DNA of 64,000 nt from JBMOUD01 sp049319665 (GTDB taxonomy: Bacteria > Pseudomonadota > Gammaproteobacteria > Enterobacterales > Enterobacteriaceae): the NCBI RefSeq assembly GCF_049319665.1, contig NZ_JBMOUD010000002.1:124001-188000 (forward strand). The letters are read 5' to 3'. Positions 32,918 through 41,618 of this stretch are shown here, piece by piece. Below the pieces are notes generated by a model, which had not been told where the DNA came from, ran no database searches, and was given only the letters and a program-made list of their open reading frames with translations. Numbering within the stretch: position 1 is the stretch's first letter; every line of letters begins with the position of its first letter. The translations under genes and the position numbers were made by a program.

Positions 32918-33454
32918 ATGAGCTCCACGTTAACGCCAAATGCTTATCTTCATTCACTGCTCGCCCAGCGCCGACCGCGGATACTGGCCGCAAATGAATG
33001 CCTTCTACAGCAGGGTGACACCCAGCGCACGCTGTTCTATCTTGCACAAGGCATTATTCGGGCGGTAAATATTTCTCCTACCGGTACTGAGCGCGTTAAA
33101 GAATTCTATTTCCCAGGTGAATGCTGCTTTTTGTATCTCAGTTGGCTCAGTGGTCATCCCGCAGGTTATCGTCTGGAAACCGTGACGGACTGCGTCTGTT
33201 ATGACATCCCACTTGCTTATTTAGATACGCCTGAAGGTGGAGTGTTGGCAGGGCAATTGCTGCGCCAACAGCTGATTTATAAAGAGAAGAAAGAAGAAAT
33301 GTTGCTGCTCAATAATCCAGAACAGCGCTATCACTACGTTCTCACTCATTTCCCTGAATGGTCGTCACATCTCACCCTGCGCGATCTTGCCAGTTATATT
33401 GGCATCACACCGGTCAGCCTTTCACGTATCCGTGCCCGAATTAACAAAGGTTAA
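32918..33454 (+). CDS. Crp/Fnr-family transcription regulator
   Basis: A 178-aa regulator with a cyclic-nucleotide-binding-like beta barrel (ANECLLQQGDTQRTLFYLAQGIIRAV, GECCFLYLSWLSG) and a C-terminal helix-turn-helix (LTLRDLASYIGITPVSLSRIRARI). The N-terminal FNR-type iron-sulfur Cys cluster is absent, and the cAMP-contact signature is not evident. The ligand is unknown. ATG 32918 is chosen over an upstream in-frame TTG at 32900. It is followed by YgjV- and RidA-like genes in the same direction. Confidence 0.82.
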   Translation: MSSTLTPNAYLHSLLAQRRPRILAANECLLQQGDTQRTLFYLAQGIIRAVNISPTGTERVKEFYFPGECCFLYLSWLSGHPAGYRLETVTDCVCYDIPLAYLDTPEGGVLAGQLLRQQLIYKEKKEEMLLLNNPEQRYHYVLTHFPEWSSHLTLRDLASYIGITPVSLSRIRARINKG

Positions 33455-33511
33455 TGCACGCTATTCTGCGCTAGGGCAGTCTCTTCGCACCTTTTATGGA
33501 GCGAAATACTG

Positions 33512-34012
33512 ATGAGCCCCTTTGTCCTTTCTCAATGCATTGCCAGCCTCTCCTTTGCGTTAGATCTGACGGCATTTCATTTTCGCCAACGTAATACTTC
33601 CTTGCGCCTTTTGGCGCTATCTACCGGGCTATTAGCGCTGCATTTTCTGTTGTTGGAACAATCGACAGCCGCTGGATTGATGTTGCTTGCTGCGGTGCGT
33701 TTTCTGACGGCAACCTGGAGTACTCGTCGCGAGTGGTGCGGGTTGTTCTGCGCACTGGCCGTGATATTTAGCCTCGTGACCTGGCAGATGCCACGCGATG
33801 TCTTCCCATTAGCCGGTAGCCTGTTACTGACGCTGGCGGCATTTCAACCTCATCAAACAACGTTAAGGCTATTCACCGCTCTGGGCAGTTTATGCTGGCT
33901 AATCAACAATATTCTGGCGGGTTCCCCGGTTGCGGTGCTGATGGAGCTGGCTTTTATGGCCAGCACACTGATTTCTTATTTTCGGTTGTACAAAATCACG
34001 GATAAAATTTGA
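33512..34012 (+). CDS. YgjV family inner-membrane protein
   Basis: A 166-aa hydrophobic protein with about six membrane segments, matching the Imp-YgjV family (repeated short helices, C-terminal LMELAFMASTLISYFRLYK). Function is unknown. It lies 57 bp after the Crp/Fnr-like gene and 1 bp before the RidA-like start, so the last two genes are coupled. Confidence 0.8.
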   Translation: MSPFVLSQCIASLSFALDLTAFHFRQRNTSLRLLALSTGLLALHFLLLEQSTAAGLMLLAAVRFLTATWSTRREWCGLFCALAVIFSLVTWQMPRDVFPLAGSLLLTLAAFQPHQTTLRLFTALGSLCWLINNILAGSPVAVLMELAFMASTLISYFRLYKITDKI

Positions 34013-34013
34013 T

Positions 34014-34406
34014 ATGAAAAAAGTCGCAATTGTCCCTAAATCTATGGAAAACATCGTTGAACGTGCAGGATATCTGCCCGCTATTCGCGTGGACAACCTA
34101 TTAGTGATGTCAGGCCAGGTTGGAAGAGACGCGCAGTTAGCAATTCCAGCCGACCCGGAACAGCAGTTCAGGCTGTGCTGGGACAACTTAGCTTTGGTGC
34201 TGGCTGAAGCAGGTTGTACCTTCGAAGATGTGATCGATATGACGACTTATCATGTGAACATGTCAACGCATATGCCGGTGTTTCGGCAGGTCAAAAACGA
34301 GCGCTTTCCGTTAGCAACCTGCTGCTGGACCTGTATTGGCGTAAGCGAACTGGCGCACCCGGGATTGCTGGTCGAGATAAAATGTACGGCATTGATTGCA
34401 TCATAA
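34014..34406 (+). CDS. RidA/YjgF-family protein lacking the usual catalytic arginine
   Basis: A 130-aa RidA-fold protein with GYLPAIRVDNLLVMSGQVGRD and the CTFEDVIDMTTYHVN segment. Classical RidA hydrolyses reactive enamine/imine intermediates using an Arg that precedes the xVxxLP segment; here the equivalent region reads TCCWTCIGVSELAHPG with no Arg. It therefore probably belongs to a divergent Rid subgroup with another or no deaminase activity. It is coupled to the YgjV-like gene. Confidence 0.82.
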   Translation: MKKVAIVPKSMENIVERAGYLPAIRVDNLLVMSGQVGRDAQLAIPADPEQQFRLCWDNLALVLAEAGCTFEDVIDMTTYHVNMSTHMPVFRQVKNERFPLATCCWTCIGVSELAHPGLLVEIKCTALIAS

Positions 34407-34477
34407 AGGGCTAATAGCACCAAGCAGCGGGCATTCCACAGAACCTGCTGCATTTGCTCAGTCACTATATGACTTCA

Positions 34478-35233
34478 TTATTCCTTGGGGTTTTGCTGCA
34501 AATTTATCGCTGCTCGTTGCGTTGCTTGCCGTCTTTTTTCAATAAAAGAGGAGAGCTGTTTTCTCGTTGCGGTGACGAGTTCGGGTGATGCGCTACGTGG
34601 CGAGCCTGATGAAAATGGCGGTTCAGGATCATATTCCATATGCAATTGGATGCTTTTCGCCGCTTCTTCGCCGTAAATATCTGTCACTACATTCAGCGCA
34701 AAATCAATACCCGATGTCACGCCAGCTCCGGTGATCCTGTTGCCATCGCGGACGACGCGTTCAGCTACCGGTTCCGCGCCAAGTAACGTTAGTTGTTCTA
34801 ACGATCCCCAGTGTGTTGTTGCTTTATAGCCTTGCAACAGACCGGCGGCACCGAGTACCAAAGAACCGGTGCACACTGAGGTAACTAAGGCCGTTTCCTT
34901 GGCTTTCATTCGTAGGAAATTCAAGGTCTCTTCATCTTCCATGAGCTCGATTTGTCCAGGGCCACCGGGGATACAAATGATGTCTAGCTTAGGGCAGGTT
35001 GTAAATGTCGCGTTAGGCAACATCGCTAATCCGCGATCGGACACTACCGGTTCCATGGTTTTCCAGATCAAGTGCACCTGTGACTGCGGCACACGTGTAA
35101 ACACCTCGTAAGGCCCGGTCAAATCCAACTGTGTCAGATTGGGGAAAAGTAGAAATCCAATCGAGATTGATTTGCCATTGCGAAATTCATCGAACAATGT
35201 TTTAACCATTGGGCTAGGTGAGAATGTACTCAT
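34478..35233 (-). CDS. DJ-1/PfpI-family protein, isocyanide hydratase-like
   Basis: A 251-aa protein resembling cyclohexyl-isocyanide hydratase (InhA). Visible are ISIGFLLFPNLTQLDLTGPYEVF, the elbow TSVCTGSLVLGAAGLLQGYKATTHW with the nucleophile Cys, GAGVTSGIDFALNVV and the C-terminal YDPEPPFSSGSP. The reaction in related enzymes is hydration of isocyanides to N-formamides; the substrate here is unproven. There is an extra 20-residue N-terminal segment. Its ATG overlaps the stop of the broken toxin gene as ATGA, so it sits where an antitoxin gene would normally be. Confidence 0.85.
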   Translation of the reverse strand: MSTFSPSPMVKTLFDEFRNGKSISIGFLLFPNLTQLDLTGPYEVFTRVPQSQVHLIWKTMEPVVSDRGLAMLPNATFTTCPKLDIICIPGGPGQIELMEDEETLNFLRMKAKETALVTSVCTGSLVLGAAGLLQGYKATTHWGSLEQLTLLGAEPVAERVVRDGNRITGAGVTSGIDFALNVVTDIYGEEAAKSIQLHMEYDPEPPFSSGSPRSASPELVTATRKQLSSFIEKRRQATQRAAINLQQNPKE

Positions 35234-35705
35234 TTTTCTTCCTCAATTAAGGACAAATACAGGGTAAATTCTTCATCCGCCAAGCGAATCATGGAGTCAT
35301 AGAATCGCTTGCGGTTACTCTTTTCACCCGCGCATAACACAATGGCTTGGCGTGAAGGGTCGAAAGCAAAAAATGCACGTATCGGACGGCCTAAATACTG
35401 GATGCGCAGCTCTTTCATGTTGTTATACTCTTCATACTTGAAGTTGCTTCTGCGTTGGCTACGCTCACTCACCCGAATCACTTACCAGAGTAAGCTCATC
35501 GGGATTCGTTCCCTTACCGCCTTGATGCAACTCCAATTATTTTGGGTATATATTTAGAGCCTTTCACGGTATCTGCATAAGGTCGCGGCAGTTTCGGGCC
35601 ATATGTTGCAAGATTAGCGAGGTTTGACAACACTTTTTCCTGCATCTTTTCTTCTTGTGCATGTAACCAGGTATCAAATCTTGAGGTCAAAATGACTGTC
35701 CACAA
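35230..35705 (-). pseudogene. RelE/HigB-type (Gp49-like) toxin gene split by an ERIC element
   Basis: The 5' part starts at ATG 35705 and encodes residues 1-52 (begins MWTVILTSRFDTWLHAQEE, ends RPYADTVKGSKY). The 3' part encodes residues 53-116 (NNMKELRIQYLGRPIRAFFA and AIVLCAGEKSNRKRFYDSM). The ERIC at 35424-35550 separates them and shifts the frame. Removing 125 bp (35428-35552) joins the parts exactly, through GSKYNNMKEL, to give a normal-length 116-aa toxin of the phage-derived RelE/HigB family. No antitoxin gene is adjacent; the next gene is the isocyanide-hydratase-like one. It is unlike the intact higB at 28048. Confidence 0.85.
35424..35550. repeat. Full-length ERIC element (127 bp) inside a toxin gene
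   Basis: The ends are TATACTCTTCATACTTGAAG and CAATTATTTTGGGTATA; the core includes CACTTACCAGAGTAAGCTCA with flanking ATCCCGATG-type inverted arms. It is inserted at a TA step, as is usual for ERIC. Confidence 0.93.
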
Positions 35706-35925
35706 AGCGTCATCTCTATAAGCCGTAGATTATATTTTCAATGACTTTGTCGTTTCCTCTATTCTGAGAGAACAGCTGAAGACCTGCCAATAACCAAACC
35801 GATAACTTGAGAGACAGCTTCCGGTAAATATTAAGTATTACAGTGTCTTACATAATAAATATTGGACGCTTATATCAGAGGGTATTTTGCGAGATGAAGG
35901 GATGCATGGCGCACTTGGAGGTTGG

Positions 35926-35950
35926 CAATACCCACCCACAGTGGGTATTG
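35926..35950 (-). terminator. Hairpin after urtE
   Basis: A 10-bp inverted repeat CAATACCCAC/GTGGGTATTG with a 5-nt loop, about 26 bp after the urtE stop. No T-run; possible end of the urea operon transcript. Otherwise nothing convincing was seen between 35706 and 35975. Confidence 0.5.
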
Positions 35951-35975
35951 ATGTATTCATTAATTCACCGACTCT

Positions 35976-36674
35976 TTAAATCGCGACCAACCCACGCACG
36001 CCGTCTTCCTCCATCTGATTTCCGCTGCCGCGTTTGATGATATTGCCGCGTGACATCACCAGATAGCTGTCGGCTAAGTCAGCGGCGAAGTCGTAGAACT
36101 GTTCGACTAACAAAATCGCCATATCGCCTTTGGTGGCCAGCTGTTTGATCACCGCAGCGATCTCTTTAATCACCGACGGCTGAATACCTTCGGTGGGTTC
36201 ATCGAGGATCAGGAGGTTAGGGCGGCACGCCAGCGCGCGACCAATGGCCAATTGCTGCTGCTGACCGCCAGACAGGTCGCCGCCGCGTCGGTGTTTCATC
36301 TCCAGCAACACGGGGAACAAATGATAAATATCATCGGGAACCTGCTTGGCCTGACTACCGGGGAAGCGTGATAGTCCCATCAGCAAATTTTCTTCTACCG
36401 TCAGGCGTGGGAAAATTTCGCGCCCTTGTGGCACATAGGCAATGCCCGCCTGTACTCGCTGATGTGGTTTGGCATTGTTGATGGTCTTACCCTGCCACGT
36501 GATAGTGCCAGATTTGGCTGGGATCTGGCCCATCAGGCATTTCAACAGCGTGGTTTTCCCTACGCCATTACGTCCTAACAGGCAGGTCACTTCGCCTATT
36601 TTGGCCTCGAAAGAGACACCGCGCAGAATATGGCTGCCGCCGTAAAACTGATTCAGTTCATTTACTTGCAACAT
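35976..36674 (-). CDS. urtE: Urea ABC transporter ATP-binding protein UrtE
   Basis: One of two ATPases of the high-affinity urea importer. It has 232 aa, LivF-like: Walker A GRNGVGKTTLLK, the signature LSGGQQQQLAIGRAL and Walker B LLILDEPTEGIQPSVI, where the TEGIQPSVI segment is typical of UrtE. It is last in the leftward operon, 22 bp after urtD. Confidence 0.94.
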   Translation of the reverse strand: MLQVNELNQFYGGSHILRGVSFEAKIGEVTCLLGRNGVGKTTLLKCLMGQIPAKSGTITWQGKTINNAKPHQRVQAGIAYVPQGREIFPRLTVEENLLMGLSRFPGSQAKQVPDDIYHLFPVLLEMKHRRGGDLSGGQQQQLAIGRALACRPNLLILDEPTEGIQPSVIKEIAAVIKQLATKGDMAILLVEQFYDFAADLADSYLVMSRGNIIKRGSGNQMEEDGVRGLVAI

Positions 36675-36696
36675 AATTGCTCCTTATCTGCGTGGA

Positions 36697-37503
36697 TTAA
36701 CGGCCAAGATAGACTTCGATGACCTGCTCATTGTTCTGCACCTCTTGCAGCGAGCCTTCGGCCAGCACCTGGCCTTGGTGCAGCACGGTGACGTGATCGG
36801 CGATGGTTTCAACAAAGCCCATGTCGTGCTCGACTACCATTAGCGAGTGCTTACCGGCCAACTGTTTAAACAGTTCGGCGGTATATTCGGTTTCGGCATC
36901 GGTCATCCCGGCGGCGGGTTCATCGAGCAGCAGCAAATGCGGTTCCTGCACCAGCAACATGCCGATCTCCAAAAACTGTTTTTGCCCGTGTGAAAGCAAT
37001 CCCGCCAGCCGCTGCCGCTCACCTTGCAAACGCAGGGTTATCAGCATTTCATCGATGCGGTCTCGCTGTTCGCTGCTCAGTTTGGCGCGTAAACAGGCCC
37101 ACACCGATTTATGGGTTTTCTGCGCGATTTCCAGGTTTTCAAAGACGGTTAGCGCTTCAAATACCGTCGGTTTTTGGAATTTACGACCAATGCCGCTTTG
37201 CGCGATGCGCACTGGGTCTAGCTGGGTCAGATCGGTGGTCTGGTCGTAAAAAATACGCCCGCTCTGCGGTCGGGTTTTGCCGGTTATCACATCCATCAGC
37301 GTGGTTTTGCCTGCGCCGTTGGGGCCAATGATGCAGCGCAGTTCGCCCACACCGATATTCAACGACAGGTCGGTCAGCGCACGAAAGCCGTCGAAGCTGA
37401 CGTTAATCTTTTCCAGCGACAAAATCGGGTCGGTTTGCTGGCGATGGCGATCTGCTCGCTGTAGCTGTGTAAAGAGTTCGTCGCTTGGATGAGTTGCGTT
37501 CAT
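36697..37503 (-). CDS. urtD: Urea ABC transporter ATP-binding protein UrtD
   Basis: The second ATPase of the urea importer, 268 aa, LivG-like: Walker A GPNGAGKTTLMD, the signature LSHGQKQFLEIGMLL (a variant LSHGQ typical of UrtD), Walker B LLLLDEPAAGMTDAE and switch His in VVEHDMGFVE. Its ATG overlaps the urtC stop as ATGA. Confidence 0.94.
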   Translation of the reverse strand: MNATHPSDELFTQLQRADRHRQQTDPILSLEKINVSFDGFRALTDLSLNIGVGELRCIIGPNGAGKTTLMDVITGKTRPQSGRIFYDQTTDLTQLDPVRIAQSGIGRKFQKPTVFEALTVFENLEIAQKTHKSVWACLRAKLSSEQRDRIDEMLITLRLQGERQRLAGLLSHGQKQFLEIGMLLVQEPHLLLLDEPAAGMTDAETEYTAELFKQLAGKHSLMVVEHDMGFVETIADHVTVLHQGQVLAEGSLQEVQNNEQVIEVYLGR

Positions 37504-38576
37504 TTGGATTTCCTTTTACGCAGCAGGCCAATGACGCCTTCGGGCAGGAACAGCGTGACGCCGACAAACAGCCCGCCGAGAATAAACTGCCAATATTCTG
37601 GTATCGCGACGGTAAACCAGCTTTTCGCTCCGTTGACGATACCCGCGCCGAGCACCGGGCCAATCAAGGTGCCGCGCCCGCCGAGTGCCACCCACACGGC
37701 CGCTTCAATTGAGTTAGTCGGCGACATTTCGCTAGGGTTAATAATCCCCACCTGCGGCACATACAGCGCACCTGCCAGCCCGCACAACATGGCGGAAAGC
37801 GTCCACACAAACAGCTTGAAGCCTTTTGGATCATAGCCGCAGAAGATCAGGCGGTTTTCGGCGTCGCGTACTGCCGTTAGCACCCGGCCATATTTGCTAC
37901 GCGCTAGTAGCAGTCCAACGGCCAGACTGGCAACGAGCAACAGCACGGTGGCTAAAAACAGTCCAATACGGGTTGAGGTGGCGGTGACCTGGAAGCCCAA
38001 CAGTGTAGTAAAGCCAGTGAAACCGTTGTTACCGCCAAAGCCGGTTTCATTCCGAAAGAACAGCAGCATTCCGGCGTAGGTCAACGCCTGAGTCATGATC
38101 GAGAAATAGACCCCTTTGATTTTTGAGCGGAAAGCGAAATAACCGAACACAAATGCCAACACGCCGGGCACGAGTACGATTAAACACAATGCCCAGACAA
38201 AGTGCTGCGTCCCCACCCAGAACCACGGCAATTCATTCCACGACAGGAACGACATAAAATCGGGCAGTCCGCTTCCTGCTGCCTGGCGGATCAGATACAT
38301 GCCCATCGCGTAACCGCCGAGCGCAAAAAACAGCCCGTGGCCGAGCGACAGCAATCCGGCGTAGCCCCAAACCAGATCCAAGGCGATCGCCACGATCGCA
38401 TAACAGAGGATCTTACCGACCAATGTCAGCGTATAGGTAGATACCGCCAGCGGGTTGGTCGCCGGCAGCAGTGCTAAGAAAGGCATGACGATGAGCGCGA
38501 ACAGCACCACAATGCCGATAGCTAATGCCGCGCGCGGGGCTTTTTGTACCCCAGTTACTGTTAATGGCTGATTCAT
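37500..38576 (-). CDS. urtC: Urea ABC transporter permease UrtC
   Basis: A 358-aa LivM-type inner-membrane permease with about nine to ten helices. It has the branched-chain permease-type loop GRVLTAVRDAENRLIFCGYDPKGFKLFVWTLSA and AAVWVALGGRGTLIGPVLGAGIVNGAKS. It pairs with UrtB to form the channel. The start overlaps the urtB stop by one base (TAATG), and the stop overlaps the urtD start. Confidence 0.94.
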   Translation of the reverse strand: MNQPLTVTGVQKAPRAALAIGIVVLFALIVMPFLALLPATNPLAVSTYTLTLVGKILCYAIVAIALDLVWGYAGLLSLGHGLFFALGGYAMGMYLIRQAAGSGLPDFMSFLSWNELPWFWVGTQHFVWALCLIVLVPGVLAFVFGYFAFRSKIKGVYFSIMTQALTYAGMLLFFRNETGFGGNNGFTGFTTLLGFQVTATSTRIGLFLATVLLLVASLAVGLLLARSKYGRVLTAVRDAENRLIFCGYDPKGFKLFVWTLSAMLCGLAGALYVPQVGIINPSEMSPTNSIEAAVWVALGGRGTLIGPVLGAGIVNGAKSWFTVAIPEYWQFILGGLFVGVTLFLPEGVIGLLRKRKSK

Positions 38577-40174
38577 TAGTCAATCACCCTGCCTTTGACG
38601 GCGAAGAGTCCCTGCGGACGTTTCTGAATAAACAGGATAATCAGACCCAGTATCAGGATCTTACCCAGCACCGCGCCGATTTCCGGCTCCAGAATTTTAT
38701 TGACGATCCCCAGACCAAACGCCGCGGCAACGGTGCCCGCTAATTGGCCGACGCCGCCGAGTACGACCACCAGGAAGGAGTCGATGATATAACCCTGACC
38801 CAGTTCCGGGCCGACGTTGCCCAACTGCGATAACGCTACGCCGCCAAGCCCTGCAATACCTGAACCTAAGCCGAAGGCCAGCATATCGACGCGACCGGTT
38901 GGTACGCCGCAGCAGGCGGCCATGGCACGGTTTTGTGTCACGGCACGCACGTTCATGCCTAAACGGGTTTTATTGAGCAGCAGCCAGGTTAATGCCAGCA
39001 CCAGCAGGACAAAAATGATCACCGCAATGCGGTTATACGGCAGCACCAGGTTTGGCAGCAGTTGAATGCCGCCGGACAGCCAGCCCGGGTTAGCCACTTC
39101 GACGTTCTGCGCGCCAAACAGCACGCGCACGCCCTGAATCAAAATCAGGCTAATGCCCCAAGTGGCGAGTAAGGTTTCCAGCGGACGGCCATACAAATGA
39201 CGGATCACCGCCCGCTCTAAAATCATGCCAATGCCCGCGGTGATAAAGAACGCCACCGGAAGTGCTACCACTGGATAAAGTGCGAGCAGGCCCGGCGCAT
39301 AGTGTTGAAATAGCGATTGCACCATGTAGGTAGAATAAGCGCCGATCATCAGCATTTCGCCGTGGGCCATATTAATCACCCCCAGCAAGCCGTAAGTGAT
39401 CGCCAGCCCCAGTGCAGCCAACAATAAAATTGACCCAAGCGACAGACCGGTAAAGGCTTGACCGAGCAAATCACCAATCAGTAAGCGATGTTGTACGGCT
39501 TTCAGGCTTTCTAAGGCGGCGTGACGCACCTGGGCATCAGGCTCGTTTTTAGCATCGGTCAAGGGTTGCAGGCGGCCTTGGGTATCTGGATCGGCTGAGG
39601 TGCCCAGCAGTTTGATGGCGTTCAGGCGCACTTGTGGGTTGCCGTCGGTGAGCTGTAAGTTCGCCAGCGCAATACTTAGCGCATCATGCACCGTGGCGTC
39701 TTTCTCCAGTGATAAACGGGCGGTGAGCAATGGCAACTGGTCGGCCTGAGCTTCACGTTGCAATGCTTTAGCCGCCTGCAAGCGTACCTTGGCGTCCGGG
39801 CTGACTAAGCGATGTGCTGACAACGCATTGGCGATTAAAATACGCAGCCGGTTGTTTAACCACACCGGTTTCGTTTCACCCTGTACTTTGACACTGCCTT
39901 CCAGCGGCGTTAATTGGTTGCCCTGCTGGATAAAGGCGTGATGGGCTTCATCAATCACCACATCTTCTTGCTTCAAGCCTTCTAACAGCGGCAGGCGTTC
40001 TGGCTGCGGGTCAGCGGCCCATTGCTGTAATAGCGTCACCTGCTGACTGCGGTTGGCGGCAGCAAAATCGTCCGCTGGCCCAGCCCATGCCAGCCAAGGC
40101 AGGCATCCAAGCAGTAGCATCAGCGCTCGACCTTTTAGGCCAAATAAACCGTTTAACAACATAAATTTGCTCAT
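38576..40174 (-). CDS. urtB: Urea ABC transporter permease UrtB
   Basis: A 532-aa LivH-type permease. It has the long UrtB-specific N-terminus: a signal-like segment (ALMLLLGCLPWLAWA) and about 200 periplasmic residues with HEAT-like helical repeats (DAKVRLQAAKALQ, NPQVRLNAIKLLG, DAQVRHAALESLK). The permease domain has YGLLGVINMAHGEMLMIGAY and NRAMAACCGVPTGRVDMLAFGLGSG. ATG 40174 (MSKFMLLNGLFG) is preferred over the upstream start at 40219. Confidence 0.93.
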   Translation of the reverse strand: MSKFMLLNGLFGLKGRALMLLLGCLPWLAWAGPADDFAAANRSQQVTLLQQWAADPQPERLPLLEGLKQEDVVIDEAHHAFIQQGNQLTPLEGSVKVQGETKPVWLNNRLRILIANALSAHRLVSPDAKVRLQAAKALQREAQADQLPLLTARLSLEKDATVHDALSIALANLQLTDGNPQVRLNAIKLLGTSADPDTQGRLQPLTDAKNEPDAQVRHAALESLKAVQHRLLIGDLLGQAFTGLSLGSILLLAALGLAITYGLLGVINMAHGEMLMIGAYSTYMVQSLFQHYAPGLLALYPVVALPVAFFITAGIGMILERAVIRHLYGRPLETLLATWGISLILIQGVRVLFGAQNVEVANPGWLSGGIQLLPNLVLPYNRIAVIIFVLLVLALTWLLLNKTRLGMNVRAVTQNRAMAACCGVPTGRVDMLAFGLGSGIAGLGGVALSQLGNVGPELGQGYIIDSFLVVVLGGVGQLAGTVAAAFGLGIVNKILEPEIGAVLGKILILGLIILFIQKRPQGLFAVKGRVID

Positions 40175-40280
40175 AAAATCTCGCCGCAATGTATTGGGTG
40201 AGGGAAATCCGGCCAACACCCCGCCGCTTCTTGCTCAAAATGAGAAGAAGAAAAGGGACGACGGGGCGCGGTGGTGCGGA

Positions 40281-41549
40281 TTACTGGGTACTTTTCACCG
40301 GATAATCAGGTTTCTTGTCATTACCGGCGATATATGGGCTCCACGGCTGGGCGCGGATGGGTTTATCTGTCTGCCAGACCACGTTGAACTGACCGTTGGA
40401 CTGAATTTCACCGATCATCACCGGTTTGTGCAGGTGATGGTTGGTGGCATCCATAGTCAGCGTATAACCATCCGGTGCCTGGAAGGTTTGTCCGGCCATC
40501 GCTGCCCGCACTTTATCGACATCGGTGGTACCGGCTTTTTCCACCGCCTGTGCCCACATATGAATACCTACATAGGTGGCTTCCATCGGGTCGTTGGTGA
40601 CGGCATTGTCGGCATTCGGCAAGTTATGTGCCTTGGCGTAGGCTTTCCATTCGGCGACAAATTTCTTGTTGGTTGGGTTATCTAACGACTGGAAGTAGTT
40701 CCAGGAAGCCAAATCACCGACCAGTGGTTTAGTGTCGATGCCGCGCAACTCTTCTTCGCCCACAGAGAAGGCAACTACCGGCACATCGGTGGCTTTCACG
40801 CCCTGATTGGCCAACTCTTTGTAGAACGGCACGTTAGAATCGCCGTTGATGGTGGAGATCACTGCGGTTTTACCGCCCGCGGCGAATTTTTTAATATTAG
40901 AAACAATGGTTTGATAATCGCTATAGCCAAATGGCGTATAGACTTCTTCGATATCTTTATCCTGTACGCCTTTCGAATGCAGATAGGCGCGCAGGATCTT
41001 GTTGGTGGTGCGTGGATAGACGTAATCGGTGCCCAGCAGGAAGAAACGTTTGGCATCGCCGCCGTCGTCACTCATCAAATATTGCACCGCAGGAATGGCC
41101 TGCTGATTAGGCGCTGCACCGGTATAGAAGACGTTTGGTGACATCTCTTCACCTTCGTATTGCACCGGATAGAACAGCAAGCCATTTAATTCTTCAAATA
41201 CCGGCAAGACCGATTTACGTGATACCGAGGTCCAACAACCAAAGACCACCGCCACTTTATCTTGGGTTAACAACTGGCGGGCTTTTTCAGCAAACAGCGG
41301 CCAGTTAGAGGCGGGGTCGACCACCACCGGTTCGAGTTTTTTGCCCAGTACGCCGCCGTGGGCGTTGATATCGTCAATGGTCATCAGCGCCACGTCTTTC
41401 AACGGCGTTTCTGAGATAGCCATCGTGCCAGAGAGTGAGTGCATAATCCCCACTTTAATGGTGTCTGCGGCCTGCGCGGTAAAGGCTAATCCCATGCTGA
41501 GCACGGTCGCAGAGAGGGCGAAAGCTTTAATCAAACGTCGACGTTGCAT
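40281..41549 (-). CDS. urtA: Urea ABC transporter substrate-binding protein UrtA
   Basis: A 422-aa periplasmic receptor of the branched-chain-amino-acid/amide type. A signal peptide (MQRRRLIKAFALSA, cleavage after FTAQA) is followed by a mature domain with IKVGIMHSLSGTMAISETPLKD, VFGCWTSVSRKSVLPVFEE and LLFYPVQYEGEE, characteristic of UrtA. ATG 41549 has AGGAG 8 nt upstream; a GTG at 41558 is less likely. It lies 69 bp after the GntR gene and 106 bp before urtB. Confidence 0.95.
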   Translation of the reverse strand: MQRRRLIKAFALSATVLSMGLAFTAQAADTIKVGIMHSLSGTMAISETPLKDVALMTIDDINAHGGVLGKKLEPVVVDPASNWPLFAEKARQLLTQDKVAVVFGCWTSVSRKSVLPVFEELNGLLFYPVQYEGEEMSPNVFYTGAAPNQQAIPAVQYLMSDDGGDAKRFFLLGTDYVYPRTTNKILRAYLHSKGVQDKDIEEVYTPFGYSDYQTIVSNIKKFAAGGKTAVISTINGDSNVPFYKELANQGVKATDVPVVAFSVGEEELRGIDTKPLVGDLASWNYFQSLDNPTNKKFVAEWKAYAKAHNLPNADNAVTNDPMEATYVGIHMWAQAVEKAGTTDVDKVRAAMAGQTFQAPDGYTLTMDATNHHLHKPVMIGEIQSNGQFNVVWQTDKPIRAQPWSPYIAGNDKKPDYPVKSTQ

Positions 41550-41618
41550 AGATGTCACTCCTGTTATGAAAATTGCTGTAATGGGCGAAAATTCTAAAAA
41601 CAGTGGAAAAAATCATCA

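Noticed and set aside
35843..36037. A 64-aa plus-strand open frame before urtE
   Set aside because: It crosses the operon-end hairpin and overlaps the 3' end of urtE, with no ribosome site or family resemblance.
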